A stretch of 64,000 nt of DNA, taken from positions 2,790,001 through 2,854,000 of the forward strand of contig NZ_AP022615.1 in assembly GCF_010730745.1 (NCBI RefSeq), written 5' to 3'. The stretch is from Mycobacterium heidelbergense. Its GTDB lineage: Bacteria > Actinomycetota > Actinomycetes > Mycobacteriales > Mycobacteriaceae. Below are positions 52,698 to 61,593 of the stretch, piece after piece. Numbering within the stretch: the first letter of the stretch is position 1; every line of letters starts with the position of its first letter. Both the position numbers and the translations under genes were made by a program. A model generated the notes under the pieces. The model made no database searches. It worked only from the letters and a program-made list of their open reading frames with translations, and was not told the origin of the DNA.

Positions 52698-53015
52698 CTA
52701 CGCCCCGCCGCACTCGGTTGTCACCTCGAGGAGTCGCGGGATCGGCGCAGGATCCAACTGCAGGGCATCGGACATGTGTAGCTGGCCCGCGTTGGCGAGC
52801 ATGTTGTCCAAGATGGCCTGCAGGTCGTCGCCCTCGATTTCGTAGATGGCGACGTACGGGCCGTCGCCGTCAACCGGACGCAGCCGGCGCGCCGAGACGA
52901 ACCCGTCCAGGGCGACGAGCTCGCCCAGGTGGACTTCGTCGTACCAGGTGTTGTACTCCTGCTCGCGATCGGGCGAGCTGGGTCGACTCTCAACGAGGAT
53001 GATGCCCTTGGCCAT
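52698..53015 (-). CDS. EthD/DUF4286-like dimeric alpha-beta barrel protein
   Basis: Protein of 105 residues. The pattern REQEYNTWYDEVHLGELVAL followed by SARRLRPV and YVAIYEIEG is typical of small ferredoxin-like-fold dimeric barrels found with steroid, polyketide or aromatic degradation genes. It lies 30 bp after the ferredoxin gene and is in the same transcript. Perhaps an auxiliary enzyme or monooxygenase; catalysis not proven. Confidence 0.78.
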   Translation of the reverse strand: MAKGIILVESRPSSPDREQEYNTWYDEVHLGELVALDGFVSARRLRPVDGDGPYVAIYEIEGDDLQAILDNMLANAGQLHMSDALQLDPAPIPRLLEVTTECGGA

Positions 53016-53045
53016 CTTGGATATCCTAAGCCGCCTCTCTTACAC

Positions 53046-53384
53046 CTACTCGTAGCGCACCGTGATCGAATCGGTGTCGGGCACGCCCTGGCACGTCAGG
53101 ACGTAGCCGTCGGCCACCTCGTCGTCTTCGAGAACGTCGTTGACCCGCATGGTCGCGTGGCCCTCCTCGAGCCGGGCCATGCAGGTGCCACAGTTGCCGG
53201 CCTCGCAGTTGAACGGCGGCTCCAGGCCGGCCCGCCGCGCGCTTTCCAACAGGGTCTCGCCGGGAACCCGTGGCACCGTCACCTTTTTGCGTTCCAGGTA
53301 GATCGTCACCGTGCCGGCCGCGGCAGGGTTTGATGCGGGATCTGCCACCCGTGGAGTCTCCTCGATGGTCCGGGTGACCGTCAC
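53046..53384 (-). CDS. Plant-type 2Fe-2S ferredoxin
   Basis: Ferredoxin of 112 residues. Cluster ligands are in CEAGNCGTC plus a distal Cys in VLTCQG. The N-terminal about 25 residues are a polar extension. It would deliver electrons to an oxygenase or accept them from a dehydrogenase of the cluster. Divergent to the acyl-CoA ligase gene; the shared palindrome at 53423 lies between. Confidence 0.92.
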   Translation of the reverse strand: MTVTRTIEETPRVADPASNPAAAGTVTIYLERKKVTVPRVPGETLLESARRAGLEPPFNCEAGNCGTCMARLEEGHATMRVNDVLEDDEVADGYVLTCQGVPDTDSITVRYE

Positions 53385-53422
53385 CGTGACCGCCCCCTTC
53401 CGTACTTGCGTTCTTCAGTATA

Positions 53423-53437
53423 GAGAATACTATTCTC
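53423..53437. promoter_or_regulatory. Palindrome GAGAATA-N-TATTCTC, copy 1
   Basis: Perfect 15-bp palindrome (GAGAATACTATTCTC), 38 bp upstream of the ferredoxin gene and 51 bp upstream of the ligase gene. A second copy differing only in the centre is at 58651-58665. Good candidate for the operator of a dimeric repressor that controls the cluster. Confidence 0.78.
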
Positions 53438-53488
53438 GCTAAGCGATAGGATCTTCTCAAGACCGCGCCTGCCGGGGAAGGACGGGAC

Positions 53489-54898
53489 GTGACCGAGCCG
53501 ACCGCGCTCGTGTTCGAGGAACGCCGATTCAGTCTGCCTCAGCTCGACGCGTTGGCCGACGGGCTCGCCGCGACCCTGATCAAGGGCGGCGTCACCGCAG
53601 GTCAGCGGGTTGCCGTCATGGCGTCGAACCGGCCGGAGTTCGTCGCCGTCGTGCTGGCGATCTGGCGACTGGGCGCCACGGCCGTGCTCATCAGCCCCGC
53701 GTGGAAGCGCGACGAGGTCGACCACGCACTTGCGCTGACCGAACCGGCGCACGCCGTCGGGGACCATCCGGTGCTGGCGGCGCTGATGCCCATGCTGCAC
53801 CTGGACGAACCGATCACCGCCGGCGAGCCGATAACCCGCTCCCTGCCGCCCCGCGACGCGGTGCTGGTCTTCAGTTCCGGTACCACCGGTCTGCCGAAGG
53901 CCGTCCGGCACACCCACGCGGCGTTGGATGAGGCCGTGGGGCACTGGCGCCGAGCCCTGCGGCTGACGCGGCGAGACCGGATCCAAGTGGCCACGCCGTC
54001 GTCCCACATCCTCGGGCTGCTCAACATCCTCACGGCGCTGCGAACCGGAGCCCGGCTGCGGCTACATGCGCGATTCGACGTCGACGGGATGCTGCGGCAC
54101 ATCCAAAACGACCGCATCACGGTCGAAATGGCGGTCGCGCCCATCGCTTTGGCGATCGCCGCGCACCCCAAGCTCGAGTCGTATGACCTGTCTTCGCTGC
54201 GCTTCATCATGTGGGGAGCAACGCCGGTCAGCCCCAGCGTCGCCGAGACCGTGACACGGCGGACCGGCGTTGGCTGGCTCCCCGCCTACGGCACCACGGA
54301 GTTGCCCGTCATCGCCTGTAATCCCTTGAAGGGGGTCCGGCTTGACTCGGTCGGGCGTCCGGTGGCCGGGGTGCGGGTGCGGGTGGTCTCGCTGGAGACC
54401 GGAGAGCCGGTCCGGCCGGGGGAGGTCGGCGAAATCCAGGCGCGCTCACCGTCGCTCATGGCCGGCTACCTTCCGGCGGAGGCGACCGCCGAGGCGATCC
54501 GCGAGGGCTGGTACCGGACGGGGGACGTCGGCTGGCTGGATGCCGACGGTTGGCTGCGAATCACCGACCGGCTCAAAGAGATGATCAAAGTTCGCGGTTT
54601 CCAGGTCGCCCCCGCCGAAATCGAGACGGTGCTGCACGGTCATCCGGCCGTCAAAGACTGCGCGGTGTTCGGCATCCCCGACGGCAGCAACGGTGAGGCG
54701 ATCGTTGCGGCCGTAGTGGCGCGCGTTCCCGATAACCCCGCAATCGCCGCCGATCTCACCGCCCGCGTGGACGAAAAGCTAGCATCCTACAAACACCTGA
54801 GCCGCGTCGTGTTCGTGGACGATATTCCGCGCCTGCCGTCGGGCAAGGTGCTGCGCCGACTCCTCAAGGAGCAATATGGATGTACGTCTGACGCCTGA
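53489..54898 (+). CDS. AMP-forming acyl-CoA ligase
   Basis: Ligase of 469 residues of the 4-coumarate/fatty acyl-CoA synthetase type. P-loop SSGTTGLPKAVRH, YGTTELPV, the adenosine-binding TGDVGWLDADGWLRI, hinge RLKEMIKVRGFQV and catalytic Lys in LPSGKVLRR are all present. It is short at the N-terminus. GTG 53489 start. It overlaps the next gene (acyl-CoA dehydrogenase) by 23 bp. Likely activates the acid degraded by the cluster. Confidence 0.92.
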   Translation: MTEPTALVFEERRFSLPQLDALADGLAATLIKGGVTAGQRVAVMASNRPEFVAVVLAIWRLGATAVLISPAWKRDEVDHALALTEPAHAVGDHPVLAALMPMLHLDEPITAGEPITRSLPPRDAVLVFSSGTTGLPKAVRHTHAALDEAVGHWRRALRLTRRDRIQVATPSSHILGLLNILTALRTGARLRLHARFDVDGMLRHIQNDRITVEMAVAPIALAIAAHPKLESYDLSSLRFIMWGATPVSPSVAETVTRRTGVGWLPAYGTTELPVIACNPLKGVRLDSVGRPVAGVRVRVVSLETGEPVRPGEVGEIQARSPSLMAGYLPAEATAEAIREGWYRTGDVGWLDADGWLRITDRLKEMIKVRGFQVAPAEIETVLHGHPAVKDCAVFGIPDGSNGEAIVAAVVARVPDNPAIAADLTARVDEKLASYKHLSRVVFVDDIPRLPSGKVLRRLLKEQYGCTSDA

Positions 54899-55781
54899 GC
54901 AGCAGCAGCTGCGTGACGCCGCCGCCAAGCTGGCCGACGACCTCGGGCCCGGGGCGGTGCGGGACCTCGACGACAAGAGTCGAATCGCACGTCTGGACAA
55001 GCAGATCGAAACGACGGGCTGGAGGTCGCTGCGTTCCGACGGGGCCTCCGGCGTCGAAGTGGCCATCGTCGCGGAGGAATTCGGGCGCCGACTGGTCGAC
55101 GCGCCGTTTCTGGGACCCGTGCTGGTCGACGACCTGGCGCGGCACCTCGGCGCCGACGGCGCGGGGGCGACCACGGCCTTCGGCGAGCGGGCAATCGACA
55201 CGCGGGGCGCTCAGCGCGCCCTACTGCTCTCCGGCAACACGGTCCTGGCGAGCGACGTGGGCCCCGGTCGCACCGGCGCCGATTTGACCCGGGCCGAAGC
55301 GGACATCACGGGATCGCCGGTGGCTCTCGGTGAGGTGACCCCCGGCGTCGCCGCGCGGTGGCTGGCGCTCGCCCTGGTCACCACGTCGGCGGACCTGGTC
55401 GGAATCGCCCGCGGCGCGCACGCCGTCGCCTGCGACTACGCGAAAATGCGCGAGCAGTACGGCAAAACGATCGGGTCCTATCAAGCTGTCGCACACATGT
55501 TGGCCGAAAGCCTTGCGCTGATTGAGGGTTCGGTGAGCGTGTTGCGTCACGCCGCATGGTCGGTCGACGAACTGAGACCGGCCGAAGCCATCCGGGCCGC
55601 GCAGGTCGCGAAGGTGTATTGCGCGCGCGCCACCCGCACCGTGTGCGAGACGGCGGTGCAGGTGCACGGTGGCATCGGCAATACCTGGGACTGTCTGGTT
55701 CATGTCTACCTGCGCCGCGCGCTGACATCGACCAAATTGTGGCCGGTAACTCTCAAGGAGATCGACTTTGGACTTTCGTGA
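54876..55781 (+). CDS. Acyl-CoA dehydrogenase, smaller subunit type
   Basis: Flavoprotein of 301 residues of the acyl-CoA dehydrogenase family, shorter than usual. C-terminal HGGIGNTWDCLVHVYLRRA is conserved; the middle FAD-binding region is reduced. It overlaps the next, larger dehydrogenase gene by 14 bp. Adjacent pairs of this kind (FadE26-27, FadE28-29) form alpha2beta2 enzymes for bulky steroid side-chain CoA esters in mycobacteria, so the same may hold here. Confidence 0.88.
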   Translation: MDVRLTPEQQQLRDAAAKLADDLGPGAVRDLDDKSRIARLDKQIETTGWRSLRSDGASGVEVAIVAEEFGRRLVDAPFLGPVLVDDLARHLGADGAGATTAFGERAIDTRGAQRALLLSGNTVLASDVGPGRTGADLTRAEADITGSPVALGEVTPGVAARWLALALVTTSADLVGIARGAHAVACDYAKMREQYGKTIGSYQAVAHMLAESLALIEGSVSVLRHAAWSVDELRPAEAIRAAQVAKVYCARATRTVCETAVQVHGGIGNTWDCLVHVYLRRALTSTKLWPVTLKEIDFGLS

Positions 55782-56856
55782 CTCACCAGACGAGGCCGCC
55801 TTCCGGGAGCGGCTGCGAACCTGGCTCTCCTTGCACGTCAAGGATTTTCCCAGCTCCGGTGACGAGTACTGGGCGCGCCAGGCCCAATGGCATCAGGCCC
55901 TCTACCAGGGTGGTTTCTTCGGTCTGTCATGGCCCCGCGGGTACGGCGGCCAGGAGCTGCCGCCGGTGTACGACGTCATCGTGGACGAAGAACTGGCGCG
56001 CGCCGGCGCGCTACCGCGCCCCAGCGTCGGCTACCTGGTCTACGGAATCGGGAGGCACGCCAGTGAGGAACTGCGAAAGCGCTTCCTGCCCGGCATCATC
56101 AACGGCACGGAGCGGTGGTGCCAGGGTTTCAGCGAGCCGGGCGCCGGCTCGGATCTGGCATCGCTGACTACCACCGCCACTCGTGAGGGTGACGTCTATG
56201 TGGTGCAGGGGCACAAGATCTGGACGAGCTACTCCGATGTCGCCGACTGGTGCCTACTGCTGGCCCGCACGGACCCCGAGGCGAAACGACACCGCGGCCT
56301 GTCGGCGTTCATCCTCGAGATGAAACAGCCTGGCGTGCAACAGCGCCCGCTGCGGATGATGAACGGAGTCACCAACGAATTCGGCCAGGTGTTCTTCGAC
56401 GGCGCAACGGTGCCGGCGGACCGGATGGTCGGTGCTCCCGGCGAAGGCTGGTCCGTTGCCATGACCGTCGTCGGTCACGAGCGCGAACCGTCCACGCTCG
56501 GCTACGCGGCCAGATACGGCAAGCTCGTCCGAAGCCTGTTCGCGCGCACTGATCCTCCGGTGCCCGAAGAGCTCGCCTGGGCCGCGGTTCAGTCGGAAAT
56601 GCTGACGCATCACGTTCGGCGGCGGCTCTCCGAACAGCTGGACGGGGTGTCGCATGGGCCCGAAGGGTCTCTCGACAAGCTCCTGATGACCTGGGTCGAG
56701 CAATCCGTGGGTCACGCCGCCCTGGCGGTCGCGGGGACCGGTGATCCGGATCTGCTCAGCGCCTATCTATACAGCCGCGCGCAGAGCGTGATGGGCGGCA
56801 CATCACAGATTCAGAAGAACATCATCGCCTCGCGCATCTTGGGATTGGGAGTCTGA
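55768..56856 (+). CDS. Acyl-CoA dehydrogenase, larger subunit type
   Basis: Flavoprotein of 362 residues with WCQGFSEPGAGSDLASL (FAD/substrate loop), VQGHKIWTSYSDVADWC and C-terminal QSVMGGTSQIQKNIIASRILGL. The start seems to be TTG at 55768 (DFRDSPDEAAF), overlapping the partner gene. Probably the FAD-binding half of a heteromeric dehydrogenase with the product at 54876. Confidence 0.9.
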   Translation: MDFRDSPDEAAFRERLRTWLSLHVKDFPSSGDEYWARQAQWHQALYQGGFFGLSWPRGYGGQELPPVYDVIVDEELARAGALPRPSVGYLVYGIGRHASEELRKRFLPGIINGTERWCQGFSEPGAGSDLASLTTTATREGDVYVVQGHKIWTSYSDVADWCLLLARTDPEAKRHRGLSAFILEMKQPGVQQRPLRMMNGVTNEFGQVFFDGATVPADRMVGAPGEGWSVAMTVVGHEREPSTLGYAARYGKLVRSLFARTDPPVPEELAWAAVQSEMLTHHVRRRLSEQLDGVSHGPEGSLDKLLMTWVEQSVGHAALAVAGTGDPDLLSAYLYSRAQSVMGGTSQIQKNIIASRILGLGV

Positions 56857-56857
56857 C

Positions 56858-57625
56858 GTGTACGACATGCCTGTTGAAATTGACGTCTGCGCCGACGGCG
56901 CACTGCGGATCATCACCCTGAACCGGCCCGACTCGCTCAACTCGGTCAACGACAACCTGCACGTCGGACTCGCGCGGCTGTGGCAGCGGCTCAGCGACGA
57001 CCCCACCGCCCGCGCCGCGGTGCTCACCGGCGCCGGCCGGGCGTTTTCGGCGGGCGGCGATTTCGCGTATCTCGCCGAGTTGGCGGCCGACGCCGACCTG
57101 CGCGCCAAGACCATCCGAGACGGACGCGAGATCGTGTTGGGCATGGCGCGGTGCCGAATTCCCGTGGTGGCGGCGGTCAATGGCCCGGCCGTCGGGCTGG
57201 GCTGCAGCCTGGTGGCCCTGAGCGACATCGTCTACATCGCCGAAGACGCCTACCTCGCCGACCCGCATGTGCAGGTGGGACTGGTCGCCGCCGACGGCGG
57301 ACCGCTGACCTGGCCGCTGCACATCAGCCTGCTGCTCGCCAAGGAATACGCGCTGACCGGCACGCGAATTCGCGCCGAGCGGGCCGTCGAACTCGGCTTG
57401 GCCAACCACATGGTGGCCGCCCCCCTCGCCGAGGCGATCGCCTGTGCGCAGCGGATCATGGAGCTGCCCCAGCAGGCGGTCGAGAGCACCAAGCGCGTGC
57501 TCAACATTCATCTGGAGCGCGCGGTTCTCGCCAGCCTGGACTACGCGCTGTCGGCCGAGCACCAGTCGTTCACCACCGACGACTTCCGGTCGATCATCGC
57601 CAAACTGAATGCGGGAAAGAACTGA
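56858..57625 (+). CDS. Enoyl-CoA hydratase (crotonase family)
   Basis: Protein of 255 residues. LTGAGRAFSAGGDFAYL and NGPAVGLGCSLV are the oxyanion-hole segments. At the positions of the two catalytic glutamates of classic hydratases the sequence (HVQVGLVAADGG) has Asp at one and not Glu at the other, so isomerase or other crotonase chemistry is possible. Begins 1 bp after the dehydrogenase stop; last forward gene of this operon. Confidence 0.88.
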   Translation: MYDMPVEIDVCADGALRIITLNRPDSLNSVNDNLHVGLARLWQRLSDDPTARAAVLTGAGRAFSAGGDFAYLAELAADADLRAKTIRDGREIVLGMARCRIPVVAAVNGPAVGLGCSLVALSDIVYIAEDAYLADPHVQVGLVAADGGPLTWPLHISLLLAKEYALTGTRIRAERAVELGLANHMVAAPLAEAIACAQRIMELPQQAVESTKRVLNIHLERAVLASLDYALSAEHQSFTTDDFRSIIAKLNAGKN

Positions 57626-57631
57626 CCGGGA

Positions 57632-58513
57632 TCACCGCGCTCGCGGCGAGTCGTGTAGCCGCAGGAACGCGCGCATCACCCGATCGAACCGGTCCGGCTC
57701 CTCGATGAACGGCATGTGAGCGCTCGACTCGAACAGCTCGAACCGGGAGCCCCCAATACGTTGGTGCATTTCCCACATGTGTTCGGGCACGCACTCGTCG
57801 AACCTGCCCGCGAGGATCAGGGTCGGCAATGTGATCTCGGCCAACCGGTCGAACACGTTCCAGCTTCGGATGGTCCCGACGATGTGAAAGTCGCTGGGGC
57901 CGAACATCGTCTTGAAGATCTGGGTGCCGGAGTTCCTGAAGGCCTCCACGAGCTCTGGGGGCCAGGGGCGAACACGGCAAAGGTAAGTTTCGTTCCAGGT
58001 GCGGATCGCGTCCTGGTATTCGGCCGCGTAGGTGGTCCCGGCGGCTTCGTGACGTTCGATGGCGGACTGAACTGTTGGATCCAGTTCCGATTTCAGGCGG
58101 GCCACCATGTCCGAGAATTGCGGTATGGACGCGATGCTGTTGGAGATGGTGAGGCTGACGGCCCCCGACGCGACGTCAAGCGCGTACTGTTGCGCGAGCA
58201 TCCCGCCCCACGAATTGCCGAAGATGTGAAAGCGGTTCAGGCCCAACGCCGCCGCCACGGCATTCATTTCGGCCACCGAGCGTTCCATCGTCCAAAGTTC
58301 GGTATTCGACGGGCGTTCGGACTTCCCGCAACCGAGCTGATCCCAGAAAATGACTTCCCGCTCGTCGGCCAGGCGTTCCAGCGAGCCCAGGTAGTTGTGC
58401 GGTAAACCCGGTCCCCCATGGACCGCGAGCAGCGGAAGACCCGGCCCGCCGCCGACCCGCTTGAACCAGACATTTCCCCCGGGGACCGCGATTGTTCCCT
58501 GCAGCTGAGCCAT
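57632..58513 (-). CDS. pip: Proline iminopeptidase
   Basis: Alpha/beta hydrolase of 293 residues, equivalent to Rv0840c. HGGPGLPHNYLG is the oxyanion motif, GNSWGGMLAQQYA the nucleophile Ser, EREVIFWDQLGCGKSERP and SSAHMPFIEEPDRF (His) are typical of proline iminopeptidases. It removes N-terminal proline from peptides. It is convergent to the crotonase gene by 6 bp and divergent from meaB. Confidence 0.9.
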   Translation of the reverse strand: MAQLQGTIAVPGGNVWFKRVGGGPGLPLLAVHGGPGLPHNYLGSLERLADEREVIFWDQLGCGKSERPSNTELWTMERSVAEMNAVAAALGLNRFHIFGNSWGGMLAQQYALDVASGAVSLTISNSIASIPQFSDMVARLKSELDPTVQSAIERHEAAGTTYAAEYQDAIRTWNETYLCRVRPWPPELVEAFRNSGTQIFKTMFGPSDFHIVGTIRSWNVFDRLAEITLPTLILAGRFDECVPEHMWEMHQRIGGSRFELFESSAHMPFIEEPDRFDRVMRAFLRLHDSPRAR

Positions 58514-58650
58514 TGCTAGCTGTGCCTCCTTTGCTTGGTGAGCAGACGCAGAATCGCACGATCCGGCGCGGCCATGTGCGATTCCGCGTCTGCTCGCGAG
58601 CCAAGGCGCGGGAACCGGCCGCCTTCTTGCGACCCGCGCTCTCGACTTGA

Positions 58651-58665
58651 GAGAATAATATTCTC
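58651..58665. promoter_or_regulatory. Palindrome GAGAATA-N-TATTCTC, copy 2
   Basis: GAGAATAATATTCTC, same arms as the site at 53423. It is 67 bp upstream of meaB and 137 bp upstream of pip. This links meaB, the mutase chaperone gene, to the ferredoxin and ligase promoters 5 kb away. Confidence 0.78.
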
Positions 58666-58732
58666 GTGAATGTGCTCCCCGACCTGGAGTAGACCCGTGC
58701 CCGAAGCCGCCATCGATGTCCCGGCTCTGTAA

Positions 58733-59611
58733 ATGACCATCCCCGACCTGATCGCCGACGCGCGCAACGGATCTCCGCGCGCGGCGGGCCGACTACTCAG
58801 CCTCGTCGAAGGCGAACGGCGCGACGAGGTGCTGGCGAGCGTCGAGCCGTCTGCGATCCGCGTCATAGGTGTCACCGGACCGCCGGGTGCGGGTAAGTCG
58901 ACGACGATCGCGGCCCTGGTCGGTTCCTATCGCGAGCGTGGGCGCCGGGTGGCCGTGCTGGCCGTGGATCCGTCATCCCCCTTCAGCGGCGGTGCGCTGC
59001 TGGGTGATCGAATCCGAATGGCCGCGCATATCAACGACTCCGATGTCTTGATCCGTTCGGTGGCAACCCGTGGCCATCTCGGGGGCCTGGCCGCAGCGGT
59101 TCCGGCGGCCATCCGCCTGCTGGGCGCGATCGGTTACGACGTGGTCCTGCTCGAAACCGTGGGGGTGGGGCAGTCGGAGATCGAGATCGCCGCCGTCGCC
59201 GATCCGACCATCGTCGTCCTCAACCCCGGGGCCGGCGACGCGGTCCAGGCCGCCAAGGCGGGAGTGCTGGAAGTGGCCGACATCGTGGCGGTGAACAAGG
59301 CCGACCGGGAGGGCGCCGAACAGACCGTGCGGGACCTGCGGGCCGAAACCAACGCCCCGATTGTCAGTCTCGTCGCCGCCCGGGGCGATGGCGTTGCCGA
59401 TCTGGTGGCCGCCATCGACGACCACCACCGCACCGACAGTCGGGAGCGCCGGCTGGCCCGTGCCCGGGCGCAGATCCTGTCATTGGCGCAAACCCGGCTG
59501 CGGGCGTGGCCGGACCTCGACAGGCTCGCGGAGGCGGTGGTCGACGGCCACGACGATCCCTACGCCGCGGCCGAAAAGCTGTTGCCCCCACCACAACCGA
59601 AAAATGGATAA
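58733..59611 (+). CDS. Methylmalonyl-CoA mutase-associated GTPase MeaB
   Basis: G3E GTPase of 292 residues (ArgK/MeaB). Walker A GPPGAGKSTT, the DPSSPFSGGALLGDRIRM motif, ETVGVGQSEIEIA and the base-specificity NKAD are conserved. MeaB protects acyl-CoA mutases from inactivation and gates cobalamin loading, so this should serve the mutase at 46654. It is a shorter version than the usual mycobacterial one (Rv1496, about 330 residues). The start ATG directly follows a TAA (TAAATG). Confidence 0.92.
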   Translation: MTIPDLIADARNGSPRAAGRLLSLVEGERRDEVLASVEPSAIRVIGVTGPPGAGKSTTIAALVGSYRERGRRVAVLAVDPSSPFSGGALLGDRIRMAAHINDSDVLIRSVATRGHLGGLAAAVPAAIRLLGAIGYDVVLLETVGVGQSEIEIAAVADPTIVVLNPGAGDAVQAAKAGVLEVADIVAVNKADREGAEQTVRDLRAETNAPIVSLVAARGDGVADLVAAIDDHHRTDSRERRLARARAQILSLAQTRLRAWPDLDRLAEAVVDGHDDPYAAAEKLLPPPQPKNG

Positions 59612-59629
59612 GCGGGGTAGCCTTACGGC

Positions 59630-59857
59630 ATGAGCGACTCCGTCGTCGTCAAGGTCAAGCCCGGAAGTCGCAAGGGACCGCTCGTCGAGGTCGGTCCTGA
59701 CGGTGAGCTGACAATCTACGTCCGGGAGCGGGCGGTTGACGGCAGGGCCAACGACGCGGTCACGCGGTTGCTGGCAGCGCACCTCCAATTACCGAGAAGC
59801 AGAGTCGAATTGGTCTCCGGAATGACATCCCGGGTCAAGCGTTTCCGGGTGAGCTGA
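59630..59857 (+). CDS. YggU/DUF167 family small protein
   Basis: Protein of 75 residues of the UPF0235 family, with VVVKVKPGSRKGP, the VRERAVDGRANDAVTRLL motif and VELVSGMTSRVKRFRV. The function of this widespread family is unknown. Nineteen bp after meaB and probably in its transcript. Confidence 0.9.
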   Translation: MSDSVVVKVKPGSRKGPLVEVGPDGELTIYVRERAVDGRANDAVTRLLAAHLQLPRSRVELVSGMTSRVKRFRVS

Positions 59858-59962
59858 TGAACAGGCGGTAGCCGGCCCGATAACCGCCTGACCCATAGCC
59901 CTGCAAGACCGCCAAACACGACCTAGCGGTCGGGTACTCAACCCGTCGGAACGAGCGGCCTC

Positions 59963-61579
59963 CTACCGAAGGTCGACCGACTTCCCGGTCGCGGCCGCGT
60001 GGCCCGCCCGGTAGCCGAAAACCATTGCCGGACCGATGGTTCCGCCGGCCCCGCCGTAGGCCCGTCCGGTCGGCCCGGCCATGGCGTTGCCGGCGGCGAA
60101 CAGGCCCGGTATCGGATCGCCACCGACATGCAGCACGCGGCCGTCGCGGTCGGTGCGCGGCCCCCCTTTGGTGCCCATCGCGCCGATGCACACCGGCACC
60201 GCGTAGTAGGGCGCGGTGTCGATCGGGCCGAGGGTCTTCCCGGCGAGGGTGGTGGCGCTGTCGTCGCCCCAATACCCGTCGTAGGCGCTGGAACCGCGGC
60301 CGAAGTCCGGGTCGGAGCCGGCGGCCACATGACGGTTCCATTCCCGGATCGTGCGGGTGAGGCCGTCGGCGTCGATGCCGGTCCTTGCGGCCAATTCGGC
60401 AAGATCCGCCGACTCGCAGAACCAGTCGGGGGCGGCTTGCCCGGCCGCAATGCCGAGAAATCCATAGCGCCGCAAGTGGACTGCGTCGAAGACCATCCAT
60501 CCTCGATCGTTGACATACCCGCCGCGGGGATCGAGGTAGTGGAAGGCGCCGGCCATCGAGTTGTAATCGCACGCCTCGTTGACGAACCGACGGCCGGCCG
60601 AATTGACGATGATGCTTCTCGGGCGGGTACGTTCCAGCCGGACGCTGCGGCTGCGTTGCTTGCCGTCGATGGTGTCGCCCGGTATTCGTACGATCGGCAC
60701 CCACCAGGCTTCGCCCATGTTGGCGAGGTCCGCGCCCTGCGCCATCGCCATGCGCAGGCCGTCCCCGGTGTTGTTCGGCGGGGACACCGCGCCGTGCATC
60801 GGGCCGCGCAGAAAGGCTTGCACCAGAACGGTATCCCATTCGAAGCCGCCGGTGCCCAGGATGACCCCGCGCCGAGCGCGCACGCTCATGGTCCCCTCCG
60901 GCACCGCGATCCGCACTCCGGTGATTTCGCCGGACTCGGCGATGAGTTGTTCGGCCCTCGCGTTCACCCGCGGCGCCACCCCCGACTCCAACAAACCCTT
61001 GAGAAGGCCCGCGATCAATGCGGTGCCGGCAACGCAGAGCTGACCGGTTTGTTCATCCACCGCCGCGTGCAGGCGGGCTCTGGTTTCGGCGTCGAAACCG
61101 ACGTTGGAGCAATCCGCCGGAAACGACGTGATGCGCGAACCCCACTCGCCCAATGCGGTGAGGTCAAACGGAGCCGCGCTGAGTGATCGGCCCCCGGACG
61201 GCCGCCCGCCCGGCAACTCCGGCCGGTAATCGGGGAAGCCGGTGGCGATCTCGAAGCGCAGGCCGCTGTGGGCCTCGACGAAGTCGAGCATCGCCGGACC
61301 GGTCCGCACGAACGTTTCGACCAGGGCGTCGTCCATCGAAGCCAAAGACTGCGCACGCAGGTATCGCAAGGCGTCGGCTACCGTCAATTCCCCATCGGGA
61401 GAACGGTTGTGGGCGGGGATCCACGCGATGCCACCCGACACCGCGGTGGTCCCGCCGACGGTCGGGGCCTTCTCGAAGACCTCCACCGAGGCGCCCGCGG
61501 CCGCCGCCGCTAGCGCCGCAGTGAGCCCCGCGCCGCCGCTGCCCAGCACGACGACGTCGACTTCGTGGTCCCACGGCAT
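59963..61579 (-). CDS. FAD-dependent oxidoreductase, 3-ketosteroid-Δ1-dehydrogenase-like
   Basis: Flavoprotein of 538 residues. VVVLGSGGAGLTAALAAAAA is the FAD motif, followed by VGGTTAVSGGIAWIPAHN; C-terminal YGGAGGTIGPAMVFGYRAG contacts FAD. The order and length match KstD/fumarate-reductase-type enzymes that act on ring ketones. The true steroid specificity cannot be read from the sequence. Next to the IclR gene on the same strand (14 bp). Confidence 0.87.
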   Translation of the reverse strand: MPWDHEVDVVVLGSGGAGLTAALAAAAAGASVEVFEKAPTVGGTTAVSGGIAWIPAHNRSPDGELTVADALRYLRAQSLASMDDALVETFVRTGPAMLDFVEAHSGLRFEIATGFPDYRPELPGGRPSGGRSLSAAPFDLTALGEWGSRITSFPADCSNVGFDAETRARLHAAVDEQTGQLCVAGTALIAGLLKGLLESGVAPRVNARAEQLIAESGEITGVRIAVPEGTMSVRARRGVILGTGGFEWDTVLVQAFLRGPMHGAVSPPNNTGDGLRMAMAQGADLANMGEAWWVPIVRIPGDTIDGKQRSRSVRLERTRPRSIIVNSAGRRFVNEACDYNSMAGAFHYLDPRGGYVNDRGWMVFDAVHLRRYGFLGIAAGQAAPDWFCESADLAELAARTGIDADGLTRTIREWNRHVAAGSDPDFGRGSSAYDGYWGDDSATTLAGKTLGPIDTAPYYAVPVCIGAMGTKGGPRTDRDGRVLHVGGDPIPGLFAAGNAMAGPTGRAYGGAGGTIGPAMVFGYRAGHAAATGKSVDLR

Positions 61580-61593
61580 AAACTGCTACCCCT

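Noticed and set aside
59999..61186. 395-residue frame antisense to the KstD-like gene
   Set aside because: No motifs; composition typical of antisense frames.
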